DNA of 64,000 nucleotides from CAVTYH01 sp963738835 (GTDB lineage Bacteria > Planctomycetota > Planctomycetia > Pirellulales > JADZDJ01), in contig CAVTYH010000001.1 in assembly GCA_963738835.1 (NCBI GenBank), forward strand, positions 930,001-994,000. The letters are read 5' to 3'. Below the pieces are notes generated by a model. It saw only the letters and a list, made by a program, of their open reading frames with translations. It had not been told where the DNA came from and did no database searches. Position numbers and translations under genes: made by a program. Of this stretch, positions 45,125 to 52,787 are shown piece after piece. How positions within the stretch are numbered: the stretch's first letter is position 1; the number at the start of each line of letters is the position of its first letter.

Positions 45125-45979
45125 ATGCAAGTCACTATCACCGCCGTGGGTCCTGATCATCGCGGCCTGGCCGATCCGATCATTCACCATCTGACCGGCC
45201 AAGGCGCAAATATCGCTGAAATCCAGATGTACGATCACGACGAGCAGGGCCTGTTCGCCATGCTCTGCCGTATCGAACTCGCCGCGGAACATTTTGCCGG
45301 GTTGCGGCCGGCGATGGACGAAATCGGCCGGAAAAAAGGTTTGTCGATTCGCATTTGGTCTCTCGAAGCGCGAAAGAGCAAGCCGCGCTTGGCGATCTGC
45401 ACCACGTACCGACCCGAACCGGCGCTCGCCGTGCTGCGAGCCGTTCGCGATCGGCAACTGAATGCGGAACCCGCCGTGATGATCGGTAATCGGACCGCGT
45501 GCCGCTCGGTCGCCGAGCAATTTGGCCTCGATTGGCACAACGTGGGGGACGCAGACGGCAATGCCGATGACGAAAAACTGATCGGCCTGTGCGACCATTA
45601 CGATGTCGATTACATCATCCTGGCCCGCTACATGCGCATCCTTTCGCCCGATGCCTGCTGGAAATACGCCGGCGGCCGGATCGTGAATTTGCATCACGGC
45701 CTCTTGCCAAGTTTTCCCGGCATGCGGCCGTATCACGAAGCGTACGCCAGCCGGATGCTCACTTACGGCGCGACGTGCCATTTCATCGTGCCGGAACTCG
45801 ACGCGGGCAATCAGATCATCTATCAATCCACGTTCACGGTGCCACCGGGCATGAAGCTCGACGAAATCATCCGCCGCGGCCAGGAAGACAACGAACCGCA
45901 CTGCCTGGTGGAAGGCGTCCGCCGCGTGGTAACCCGCGAAGTGCAACTGCACTTTCACCGGGTGGTGGTGCCGAAATGA
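45125..45979 (+). CDS. purU: Formyltetrahydrofolate deformylase
   Basis: 284 aa from ATG 45125 (MQVTITAVGPDHRG). A TTG nine bases earlier is also open. Residues 1-80 are an ACT-type regulatory domain (GLADPIIHHLTGQGANIAEI). Residues 85-284 are the formyltransferase-fold hydrolase, with VMIGNRTACRSV, the active-site Asn/His in VNLHHGLLPSF, and GATCHFIVPELDAG carrying catalytic His and Asp. It releases formate from 10-formyl-THF, balancing one-carbon pools. The frame is intact. Confidence 0.93.
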   Translation: MQVTITAVGPDHRGLADPIIHHLTGQGANIAEIQMYDHDEQGLFAMLCRIELAAEHFAGLRPAMDEIGRKKGLSIRIWSLEARKSKPRLAICTTYRPEPALAVLRAVRDRQLNAEPAVMIGNRTACRSVAEQFGLDWHNVGDADGNADDEKLIGLCDHYDVDYIILARYMRILSPDACWKYAGGRIVNLHHGLLPSFPGMRPYHEAYASRMLTYGATCHFIVPELDAGNQIIYQSTFTVPPGMKLDEIIRRGQEDNEPHCLVEGVRRVVTREVQLHFHRVVVPK

Positions 45980-46025
45980 TTTCTCGAACCCGTGTAAAGC
46001 TGCGTAATGCATTTGCTTCGATCGT

Positions 46026-46102
46026 GTGTAGCGGCCGGGTTCTGCCCGGCGCTTGAATGCAGCGCGGGTTCAAAACGCGGGGCAGAGCCCCCGCCGCTAC
46101 AC
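46026..46102. repeat. Palindromic GTGTAG...CTACAC element
   Basis: The left arm GTGTAGCGGCCGGGTTCTGC and right arm GCAGAGCCCCCGCCGCTACAC are imperfect inverted complements around a 25-30 bp loop. The element sits between purU and the GntR promoter. The termini match those at 51395-51450 and the half copy at 15062. Confidence 0.75.
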
Positions 46103-46129
46103 GGTGAAAAATTGCGGTTAACAATTCGC

Positions 46130-46174
46130 TTGACAAACTCGACGCACTGCGATACCGTACTATTTCGGTAGTAC
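46130..46174 (+). promoter_or_regulatory. Promoter with operator palindrome for the GntR-ABC operon
   Basis: TTGACA at 46130-46135 is a consensus -35. Seventeen bases later TACCGT (46153-46158) is a usable -10. A perfect six-base inverted repeat GTACTA-TTTCGG-TAGTAC (46157-46174) overlaps the end of the -10. A dyad at this place is what an autorepressing YtrA-type GntR dimer would bind. The assignment rests on position and symmetry, not on a known site. Confidence 0.6.
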
Positions 46175-46199
46175 ACATCGCTGCTGGGGAGCCGCGCCC

Positions 46200-46578
46200 G
46201 TGTTTTTTCACATCGATCCGCACAACGGGCTGGCGATTTACGATCAGATCGTGCGGCAAGTCAAATTCGCCGTCGCCGGTGGCGTGCTGAAAAGCGGCGA
46301 GCTCGTGCCCTCGGTGCGCGAACTGGCCCGCGAGCTGGCGATCAATCCCAACACCATCGCCCGGGCTTTCCGCCAATTGCAAGACGACCGCGTGCTAGAG
46401 CCCGTCCGCGGCACCGGCATGGAAGTGGCCACCGGCGCCGGCGAACGCTGCCGCAACGAACGCCTGAAACTCATCCGTGCCACGAATCCGACAAGTCCTC
46501 GTCGAAGCGAAGCAGAGCAGATTGGATGCCCGCGAACTGCGCGAACTGGTCGAGAAAGAACTTTCCGCGATCGAATAA
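46200..46578 (+). CDS. GntR-family (YtrA-type) transcriptional regulator, one frame break
   Basis: GTG start at 46200 behind GGGGAG. The short protein (about 125 aa) begins FFHIDPHNGLAIYDQIVRQV and holds a winged helix-turn-helix (ELVPSVRELARELAINPNTI, then ARAFRQLQDDRVLEPVRGTG). It has only a brief C-terminal helix, the hallmark of the YtrA subfamily that controls ABC transporters. Near 46483 the frame shifts. The alternative frame gives RIRQVLVEAKQSRLDAREL and a stop at 46578, the expected end, while the other frame runs to 46634. It probably represses itself and the following ABC genes through the palindrome at 46157-46174. Confidence 0.85.
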
Positions 46579-46591
46579 AAAATCAAAATAA

Positions 46592-46772
46592 CGACGGAGA
46601 CACAGAGACAAGGGAGAGAATCAGCCGCAAATGAACGCACATAAACGCGAATGAAGAGCAGGAGAAAGGCACAGATGATCGAATCCAAAACCATTCTGAT
46701 CTGCGTTCATCCGCGTTCATTCGCGGCGATTTTCCTGCCTCTCCGTGCCTCCGTGTCTCCGTGGTTCAATCC
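46592..46772. repeat. Long inverted repeat between the GntR and ABC genes
   Basis: The left arm (about 46592-46652, with ACGGAGACACAGAGAC and AATGAACGCACATAAACGCG) and right arm (about 46705-46772, ending CCTCCGTGTCTCCGTGG) are imperfect complements of about 60 bp. They fill almost the whole 220-bp gap. Words of this kind (CACGGAGACACGGAG, AACGCGGATGAACGC) recur in intergenic DNA of many unrelated bacteria. Transcribed, they would form a large stem-loop before the ABC gene. Confidence 0.7.
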
Positions 46773-46798
46773 GCGACCTAATCACCAACGGTGCTGAA

Positions 46799-47792
46799 AT
46801 GACTGCCGTCGTTCGACTCCAAAACATCACCAAGCGTTACGGTTCGCAAACCGCGCTCGACAACGTCTCGCTCGATGTGCCACCCGGCGTTGTTTGTGCG
46901 CTGCTCGGTGAAAATGGCGCGGGCAAAACCACGGCCATTCGCATTCTGCTGGGACTGGCCGAGCCCGACGCCGGCCAGGCCATCGTCCTCGGCCTCAACA
47001 GCACGCGCCAAGGCCAACTCGTCCGCAGCCGCGTCGGTTACGTGCCGGAACGGCCCACGCTGTACGAATGGATGACGGTCAGCGAAATCGGCTGGTTCAC
47101 CGCCGGCTTTTACGGCAGCGGCTTTTTGCAGCGCTACCTGCAACTGGCCGCCGATTACGGCCTGCCGCTGAAACGAAAAATCAAACAGCTTTCCAAAGGC
47201 ATGCGGGCGAAAGTTTCGCTCTCGCTGGCCTTGGCCCATGAGCCCGACCTCTTGATTCTCGATGAGCCCACCTCCGGCCTCGACACGCTGGTGCGGCGTG
47301 AATTTCTGGAAGGCATGGTCGACATCGCCGCCGCTGGCCGCACCGTGCTGCTCTCTAGCCATCAGATCGGCGAAGTCGAACGCGTGGCCGACATCATCGC
47401 CATCATCCACGCCGGCAAACTGATTCTTGTCGAACGGCTGGAAACGCTGAAAGACGAAATCCGCGAACTCAGCATCACGCTTGCCGATGTGGAACCCTCT
47501 CCCTTTGAGAGAGGACAGACATCAGAACCCTCTCCCTCGGGGAGAGGGCAGGGTGAGGGGGAGCAATCGATTCCCGGCCAAATCTTGCTCCGCCGCCAAC
47601 ATCGCCACCAACTCCAACTCATCGTCCGCGGCCTTTCCGAATCCGACCTCGCCTGCGCTGCGCAGCCAAAGCTGGGTCCAAGAACTCCGCCTGCGCACGC
47701 CCAGCCTGGAAGAAATCTTCGTCGCCTATTTGAAATCGTCCGCACCGCAATCCCCCGCGACCCCGACCTCCACGGAGGTTGCCATCCCATGA
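46799..47792 (+). CDS. ABC transporter ATP-binding protein (one frame break, in-frame repeat insert)
   Basis: Start MTAVVRLQNITKRYG at 46799. Walker A is GENGAGKTT, the signature is the variant LSKGM, Walker B is LLILDEPTSGLD, and SSHQIGEVER is the H-loop region. This is an ABC-2/YtrB-like exporter ATPase. After the ATPase core, at about residues 233-254, a Pro/Ser/Gly/Glu-rich insert is encoded by a palindromic repeat. Near 47665 the frame shifts, and the natural end (SWVQELRLRTPSLEEIFVAY) stops at 47792. Its TGA overlaps the permease ATG as ATGA, indicating translational coupling. The unshifted frame would run to 47977. Confidence 0.88.
47494..47561. repeat. Two tandem palindromic repeats inside the ABC ATPase gene
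   Basis: ACCCTCTCCCTTTGAGAGAGG (47494-47514) and ACCCTCTCCCTCGGGGAGAGGG, followed by CAGGGTGAGGGG (47527-47561), are self-complementary. They match a widely dispersed bacterial intergenic palindrome. They are read as EPSPFERGQTSEPSPSGRGQ without breaking the frame. Confidence 0.75.
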
Positions 47793-49472
47793 TTCCCAAT
47801 CCTTACCCGCAACTGCTCTGGAAAGAATACCTGCGCGGCCCGCTGGTTTTGGATTGCAATGGCGGTGCTGATTTTCGCCTTAGCGTGGCTCGTGAATCAG
47901 ACAAATTCGATGGATGTTGGCGTTCCGTTCGTGTGGAATTTTGCTCTTGGCGGACCGGTGCTGTTTGCACTGGCTAGCGCCGCGACGGCATTTGCCGTCG
48001 AAAAAGAAGAAGGCACCTACATTTTTCTTCGGGCCAATCCAATCTCCTCGTCGCAAATACTCGTCAGCAAACTTGCCCTCACAGTGTTCGCGACGATTGC
48101 GATGTACATTGTCGTTTGCCCAATTGCGCTTTGGATGACGCACTCAGAGATCATCCAACTCTCAGACCGCTTTCATTTCAGCACGCTGCTGGCCGTTTGG
48201 CTGCCGGCAATTTTGGAAGCCATCGCCTGGGGCACACTATTCTCGCTCCTCACCGCCAGGCCGTTGGTCGCAGTAATTTCTGCCATCGCCGCTACCTCAA
48301 CCGTCGCCCACTTGTTGGCTTGGCCCGCAAAGACTACGCACGATCCGTTTGAACTCGCCGCCTATCTGAGAGTTACACCCTGGAGGATTGCAATTGCCAC
48401 GGCCGTGCTGGCAATCGACGCGGTCTTGGGTCTTCGATGGCTACACGGGGCTTCCAGCCCGCGACCCAAGACCAAGTTGGCGTCGATCACAAGGATGATC
48501 GACGAAGCTCTGCCGTCAGTTGTCGCGGCAGAACTCCTCGCGCGCCGCGGTCGTTTAACCATGCTCGGACATCTGCTATGGCAGCACTGGCGACAATCAC
48601 GCTGGCTGACGCTTGGCATGGTCTTTTTGGGCTTACCCGCCTCGTTCTTCGCGTTTGGCGCCTTGGGAACATTCTTCTTCCCGAAAGTCCCGTCCTGGAG
48701 CAATCAGCTTACACCGCTTCCGTTCGCGATTTGGACATCGCTCGTCGGGGCAATGGTCTTTCTGAGCGATCAGGAGCGCCGTAGTTACCGATTTTTCCGC
48801 GAACACAATGTTCCCCCGCGGTATGTTTGGCTGACGCGCGAACTGCTATGGCTGTTGGTTTTGTTCGTCACCTGTTCCGCCATTTGCGTGTGGTGGCTAT
48901 GGAATAGCGGTTTCACCGAGTTATGGGGAATAATTCAGACCGCTTTCTCTTCGAATTATCTCGCGGCCAACAACACATCCACGTATTTGAATTTGCCACC
49001 CATTGGCGTCGCCCTGCTATGCGCTTGTGGCCTTCGCCGCCGGACAGTGGGCATCGATGTTCATTCGCAGCGGCGTCATGGCGGGTTTCGTCGGCCTGCT
49101 ACTCAGCGCCGCCTTGTGCATTTGGACGCTGCTGATGCTCGCGCTGCAAATGAATTTGCTCTGGTCGGTTGCGCCGATTCCGCTGATCTTCATGTGGGCC
49201 ACCTGGCTCCGCACACCCGATTGGATCGACGAGAACAGGACGTGGCGCGCCCGTGGAATCGCCGCTGCGGCCGTGCTGCTTCCACTGTTGCCCATCTTCA
49301 TTGGTGTGCCGGTCAAACGTGTGCATCAAATCCCCGATGTGAGTCCGGGATTCGATCCAGAAGCCTACATCTCAGAACTACGTCAAAAGTTGCCAGAAGG
49401 ACTGGAAACAGCCGCACTCTATCAGAAGGCGAACGACAACTATTCTCATGCAAAAGGAGACCTCGATCTTGA
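47789..49472 (+). CDS. ABC transporter permease, segments 1-2 (membrane part)
   Basis: The start MIPNPYPQLLWKEYLRG at 47789 overlaps the ATPase stop. The frame changes near 47842, after which FWIAMAVLIFALAWLVNQ opens the membrane part. About ten hydrophobic segments follow to about 49015 (ALGGPVLFALASAATAFAV, TVFATIAMYIVVCPIAL, FAFGALGTFFF, LLWLLVLFVTCSAICVWWLW). EKEEGTYIFLRANPISSSQI is the ABC-2 coupling region. Residues encoded after about 49015 in this frame are noise. It presumably pairs with the upstream ATPase as an exporter. Substrate unknown. Confidence 0.75.
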
Positions 49473-49746
49473 GCTGCCGTTCACTGCGGAGCAACAGATT
49501 TGGTTGGAATCGAATGCCGAGACGCTGCGGTTGGTTCTAGCGGCGGCCGAACGGCCCATCTGTCTCTTCGGCGATCCGAGTAAAGATAGCCAATTGCCGC
49601 AACTACTGTGCCGGAACCATCTTGCCGGCACTGGTTCAAGTCAGCGCGCATCAATTGGCCGCCGAAGGAAAGCTCGACGAAGCGGCCGATCGATACTTCA
49701 CTGCCTTTCGGGTCATTCAGCAATTGGCTCCTGTCAATCGGAATAA
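49003..49746 (+). CDS. ABC transporter permease, segment 3 (last membrane helices and start of soluble domain)
   Basis: Coding enters this frame at about 49015 with ALVAFAAGQWASMFIRSGVM. More membrane helices follow (GFVGLLLSAALCIWTLLMLAL, LLWSVAPIPLIFMWATWL, GIAAAAVLLPLLPIFIGVPV). An extracytoplasmic domain then starts (SPGFDPEAYISELRQKLPEG). The frame is lost near 49610 after GDPSKDSQLPQLL. Confidence 0.7.
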   Translation: MASPCYALVAFAAGQWASMFIRSGVMAGFVGLLLSAALCIWTLLMLALQMNLLWSVAPIPLIFMWATWLRTPDWIDENRTWRARGIAAAAVLLPLLPIFIGVPVKRVHQIPDVSPGFDPEAYISELRQKLPEGLETAALYQKANDNYSHAKGDLDLELPFTAEQQIWLESNAETLRLVLAAAERPICLFGDPSKDSQLPQLLCRNHLAGTGSSQRASIGRRRKARRSGRSILHCLSGHSAIGSCQSE

Positions 49747-50527
49747 TAGTCTGCTTTGCGTGGGCAGCAATTTCGATGCGCTGCTGCATTGGGCGGCTCT
49801 CAAGAATCAAACACCGGAGCGAATTCGCGAGACGATCCATCGGTTGGAACAGATCGATTGCGGCTTGCTGCAAATCCCTGAGCGGTTCAGGTCCAATTAC
49901 TTTGTCGCACATCGTTCCATTTCAGCAGGCGAAGCGCTAATGCCGTTTTGGCAAACGCATTCACACGGCGAAAGCGTGTGGATGTTGCGAAGTTCTCATC
50001 GGTCATTTGCTGCCGTGGGAAAACCAACGGGCGCTGCGAGTGCTAAATCTTTTGACCGGAAACGGGCTGCTCGCGCAGAATTCATACGACTGGTGTTGGC
50101 CGGACAATTTGAATCGGGGCCGGACAATGGGCGCAGCCTGATCTTGGCAGTACAGTGGCCGGATGCCTTCGAAAATTCAACAGAAATCTCTGAACAAGAC
50201 CGCCAGTGGCTGAAATGGACGGCAACCACGATTCCGACCTTTGGTTCTGTCGGCGATTTCAATCTGACGTGGCCCATTCGAGAATTGGTTGAGTTTGAAG
50301 CTCGGCGACGCGGAACGATGCTGGTGATGGCGATTCAAGCGTATCGGCTAGAGCATGGGAAACTGCCAGAATCACTTGCAGATTTGAAAGGCGAATACTT
50401 TAAGGAGCTGCCGGTCGATCCATACTCGGATCTCGAATTCCGTTATTTTCCTGACGGTCTACCCGGGCTATTGCGGCCACCGGGCGGAGACGTGGAAAAC
50501 TCAATTACGCGCGGGGAACCCCATTGA
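49622..50527 (+). CDS. ABC transporter permease, segment 4 (C-terminal soluble domain)
   Basis: It continues with LPALVQVSAHQLAAEGKLDE and a helical domain (RVIQQLAPVNRNNSLLCVGS; TPERIRETIHRLEQIDCGLL). Between about 49990 and 50060 a neighbouring frame reads better (VLIGHLLPWENQRALRVLNL), so one or two more indels are likely. The final part (MAIQAYRLEHGKLPESLADL, ELPVDPYSDLEFRYFPDG) is a module common at the ends of planctomycetal exported or membrane proteins. The frame changes once more between 50460 and 50525. Confidence 0.65.
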   Translation: MPALVQVSAHQLAAEGKLDEAADRYFTAFRVIQQLAPVNRNNSLLCVGSNFDALLHWAALKNQTPERIRETIHRLEQIDCGLLQIPERFRSNYFVAHRSISAGEALMPFWQTHSHGESVWMLRSSHRSFAAVGKPTGAASAKSFDRKRAARAEFIRLVLAGQFESGPDNGRSLILAVQWPDAFENSTEISEQDRQWLKWTATTIPTFGSVGDFNLTWPIRELVEFEARRRGTMLVMAIQAYRLEHGKLPESLADLKGEYFKELPVDPYSDLEFRYFPDGLPGLLRPPGGDVENSITRGEPH

Positions 50528-50528
50528 C

Positions 50529-50765
50529 GTGGCGAGCCGGCCGATCTGGCCAAACATGCCTTGCGTTTGGTGTACCGGCCCCGATTTGTGGGTCATGGTC
50601 GGTCAAGAAAACGCGACGAGGGCCGGGATCGATGCCGCCGGCCAAGAGATGGGGGAACTCACTTATTACCGTCGCTTGAATTACGGCGGGCCCTATCCCA
50701 TCAATCAGGGAACCGCCGCTTGGAGCCAAGGCTTCTGGTTTGGGATTCCCGAGCCGCAAAAATGA
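50529..50765 (+). CDS. ABC transporter permease, segment 5 (C-terminus)
   Basis: This short frame (NMPCVWCTGPDLWVMVGQEN ... WSQGFWFGIPEPQK) is the expected ending after the preceding DPYSDLEFRYFPDG module, where homologues finish with a Trp/Phe-x-Ile-Pro stretch. Alone it has no start of its own beyond a GTG at 50529. With all segments the permease is about 990 aa. Confidence 0.6.
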   Translation: MASRPIWPNMPCVWCTGPDLWVMVGQENATRAGIDAAGQEMGELTYYRRLNYGGPYPINQGTAAWSQGFWFGIPEPQK

Positions 50766-50807
50766 TTCGGGGTCTGAACGTATCGCCGGCACAGCGGATA
50801 GAATGTA

Positions 50808-50996
50808 ATGATGAAACTGCCCCAGATTCGTCTGCGGACTTTACTTTTGACGTTGACGGCATTGTGCGTATTTTTTGCATACGTGCTTCCGCCTATCCGT
50901 CAAGCCGCGTTGGAACAAGAGCGGCGTAAGTTGAATCCGCATTCGTACCAATCACTAAAAACACTCCCCACTCAAAATCCCAAGCACGGTCCGTAA
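50808..50996 (+). CDS. Small single-pass membrane protein
   Basis: 62 aa, MMKLPQIRLRTLLLTLTALC, with one membrane helix (LLLTLTALCVFFAYVLP) after a short basic head and a Lys/Pro-rich polar tail. The RLRTLLL start resembles many small planctomycetal membrane proteins. It follows the permease end by 42 bp and may be part of that operon. Function unknown. Confidence 0.6.
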   Translation: MMKLPQIRLRTLLLTLTALCVFFAYVLPPIRQAALEQERRKLNPHSYQSLKTLPTQNPKHGP

Positions 50997-51198
50997 CTTG
51001 GGTTTAATAGCAACCGGGACTGCTCCAACTGTCATTCTCGAGGGGAATCCTTTCTCCGACCGTGGTCATTACCGACGGGCTGCCCGCTATTGGTATTTGA
51101 TTATCCGCGAATCATTACCAATAATCGACTTGCCCGAACGAATACAGGTGCAGGGCAGCCGCTGTAAACCGGAATGAATTCAAACCCAGGGTGCATTG

Positions 51199-51333
51199 AT
51201 GGATCCGCTGATACTGGTGTTCGTTGTGCCGACGGCCATCGTCGCTTGGGCCGCTTACGCCATCTCTCAATCGGTCATTCGCCACCGCGAGCGGATGGCT
51301 AAAATCGAACAGGGGATCGATCCCGACGCTTAG
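51199..51333 (+). CDS. Small membrane protein, 44 aa (DUF6249-like)
   Basis: ATG 51199 to TAG 51333: MDPLILVFVVPTAIVAWAAY, then a basic region (SVIRHRERMAKIEQGIDPDA). One membrane helix is followed by the RHRERMAxIEqGIDP pattern, which I know from small DUF6249-type membrane proteins. That conservation is the reason for calling so short a frame. No clear Shine-Dalgarno is present. Function unknown. Confidence 0.65.
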   Translation: MDPLILVFVVPTAIVAWAAYAISQSVIRHRERMAKIEQGIDPDA

Positions 51334-51394
51334 GCTGCGTGCCAGCGGATGAAGTCGAAAGCTGAAATCGAGCCGTAGCAGGGGGGCTGTTTGA

Positions 51395-51450
51395 GTGTAG
51401 TCTTCACGCTCCGCGTGAAGAATTCCTCACGCGGAGCGTGAGGGCTACAC
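51395..51450. repeat. Palindromic GTGTAG...CTACAC element
   Basis: GTGTAGTCTTCACGCTCCGC faces GCGGAGCGTGAGGGCTACAC around a short loop (GTGAAGAATTCCTCAC). This is a near-perfect 24-bp stem with the same GTGTAG/CTACAC ends as the element at 46026-46102 but a different interior. Confidence 0.8.
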
Positions 51451-51621
51451 TTTTCGAGCCAAATACCCCATCACTCTATCCGGGCAAAAACTTTTCTGGA
51501 TTTCCTCTTTGAAATCAGGCCGCCCGTCGGGTAGGCTGCGATCGTACGTGCATTTACGTACATGTACAAGCACAGATTCGTTTTCGAACGGGTTTGAAAA
51601 GCCAAAGCAATGGACTTTTGT

Positions 51622-51683
51622 GTGCCACTGGCTTTGCCAGTGCGGGGTCAAGCTGAACTCAACACTGGCAGACCCAGTGGCAC
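51622..51683. repeat. Palindromic GTGCCACTGG...CCAGTGGCAC element
   Basis: The arms GTGCCACTGGCTTTGCCAGT (51622 on) and CTGGCAGACCCAGTGGCAC (to 51683) pair with two mismatches across a 20-bp loop. Each arm also contains its own small CACTGG/CCAGTG dyad, so cruciform or double-hairpin forms are possible. Confidence 0.8.
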
Positions 51684-52055
51684 CCGATCATTTCCCAAGC
51701 ACATTCTTAAAAAGCCGCCAAGCCAAATATCCATGTTCAATACTCTTCCTAAATTCGCTGCGACATTGCCGTTGCGTCACCACGAAACGAGTTTGCGCGC
51801 AGCAAACGACAAAATTCACCGAATTGTGTCGCACTTCGGCGGAGAAATTGCCGGGAAATTGCGAGCGGAATGCGAACCCGCAGCGACAAAATTGGGGAAT
51901 TATGCGCAAAAAAGTGGGACCCCTATCGTTGCGACAAAATTGCGACGGAATGCAAACGCGGGCCGTCAAAGGAGTTCAGCCCAATGCAGGGAGTGCGAAA
52001 GAGGAAATGCGCTGCGACAAAATTCGAGCAGAGCGCAGAAAGGAAAACAAGATGC

Positions 52056-52085
52056 GACGGACCACGGACAACCGACCACGGACAA
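52056..52085. repeat. GTCCGTGG-family repeat (single copy)
   Basis: GACGGACCACGGACAACC and GACCACGGACAA lie in tandem, abutting the stop of the DinB-like gene. They have the same words as the inverted pairs at 52620-52735 and 54242-54386 and the copy near 16383. Confidence 0.55.
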
Positions 52086-52087
52086 TT

Positions 52088-52552
52088 TCACTTCCCCAGC
52101 AACTTCCGTTTCTCGTACACAAACTTCAAATGGTGTTGCAAATGATTGACGGCGTTCAACAGCAAATCGGCCAGCGTCACTTTGCCCCGTTCGCTGTGAA
52201 TGCCGGCGCGGTCGAAGGCTTCGTCGGGCAGCTTCCGCAGCACGCTGGCCATGAGTTGCCGATTTTTGGCGAGCACGTCGCAGGCCAGCGCCGGGTCTTG
52301 CACCTCGTAATGCAGCCGGGCCGTGAATTTCGATTCGTCGAAGCCGATGAGCAGCGGCTTGTCTTCCGCGATCACCCGTTTCATGCGGTCGGCCAACACC
52401 AGGTCGCTATCGACAATGTGCAGGACGATTTGCTGAATGCTCCAGGTGCCGGGCACGGGAAACGCGAGCAAATCTTCCGGCGCCAGCCCGGCGATGGCTT
52501 TACCCAAATCCCCCGCTTCGGCCACGTAACGGTCAATCAATTGGCGATCCAT
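52088..52552 (-). CDS. DinB-family protein
   Basis: 154 aa, MDRQLIDRYVAEAGDLGKAI. A four-helix DinB/YfiT-like fold. WSIQQIVLHIVDSD carries the first metal-site His, and NHLQHHLKFVYEKR carries the C-terminal His pair of the metal triad. Members act as thiol-dependent or metal-dependent hydrolases/transferases, and the substrate is not predictable. Downstream it runs straight into a GTCCGTGG repeat. The frame is intact. Confidence 0.85.
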   Translation of the reverse strand: MDRQLIDRYVAEAGDLGKAIAGLAPEDLLAFPVPGTWSIQQIVLHIVDSDLVLADRMKRVIAEDKPLLIGFDESKFTARLHYEVQDPALACDVLAKNRQLMASVLRKLPDEAFDRAGIHSERGKVTLADLLLNAVNHLQHHLKFVYEKRKLLGK

Positions 52553-52619
52553 AGTCGCTCCCAGAATAAAAGTTGTGGGATATGTGCAAGACGCAATAGA
52601 ATTGAGCCATGTCCGTTGC

Positions 52620-52735
52620 CCTTGGTCAGTTGTCCGTTGTCAGTTGCAAGAGTTGGAAGGGGAGGACCCTTGGCGCAATTGGCGCAGGTTCAAATGCAAT
52701 GGACCACTGACAACGGACCACTGCTGACCGCACCA
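52620..52735. repeat. Inverted GTCCGTTGTCAGTTG repeat pair
   Basis: The left arm (GGTCAGTTGTCCGTTGTCAG, about 52627-52646) and right arm (CTGACAACGGACCACTGCTG, about 52709-52728) are inverted relatives separated by about 60 bp. They lie between the DinB-like gene and the cytochrome c'-like gene. Confidence 0.7.
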
Positions 52736-52787
52736 TACCGCCACAGGTTCGCACTGACAAGCAATGAATCTGACAAGGAATGATTTT

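Larger units (their letters stand above)
51334..52087. other. 754-bp repeat-rich non-coding stretch
   Basis: No gene was accepted here. It holds two palindromic elements (51395-51450 and 51622-51683) and four copies of a GCGACAAAATT-like word (about 51806, 51883, 51931 and 52014), with related GGAATGC words between them. A set of GTCCGTGG-type repeats sits next to the dinB-like stop. Open frames on both strands have no gene features. Confidence 0.55.
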
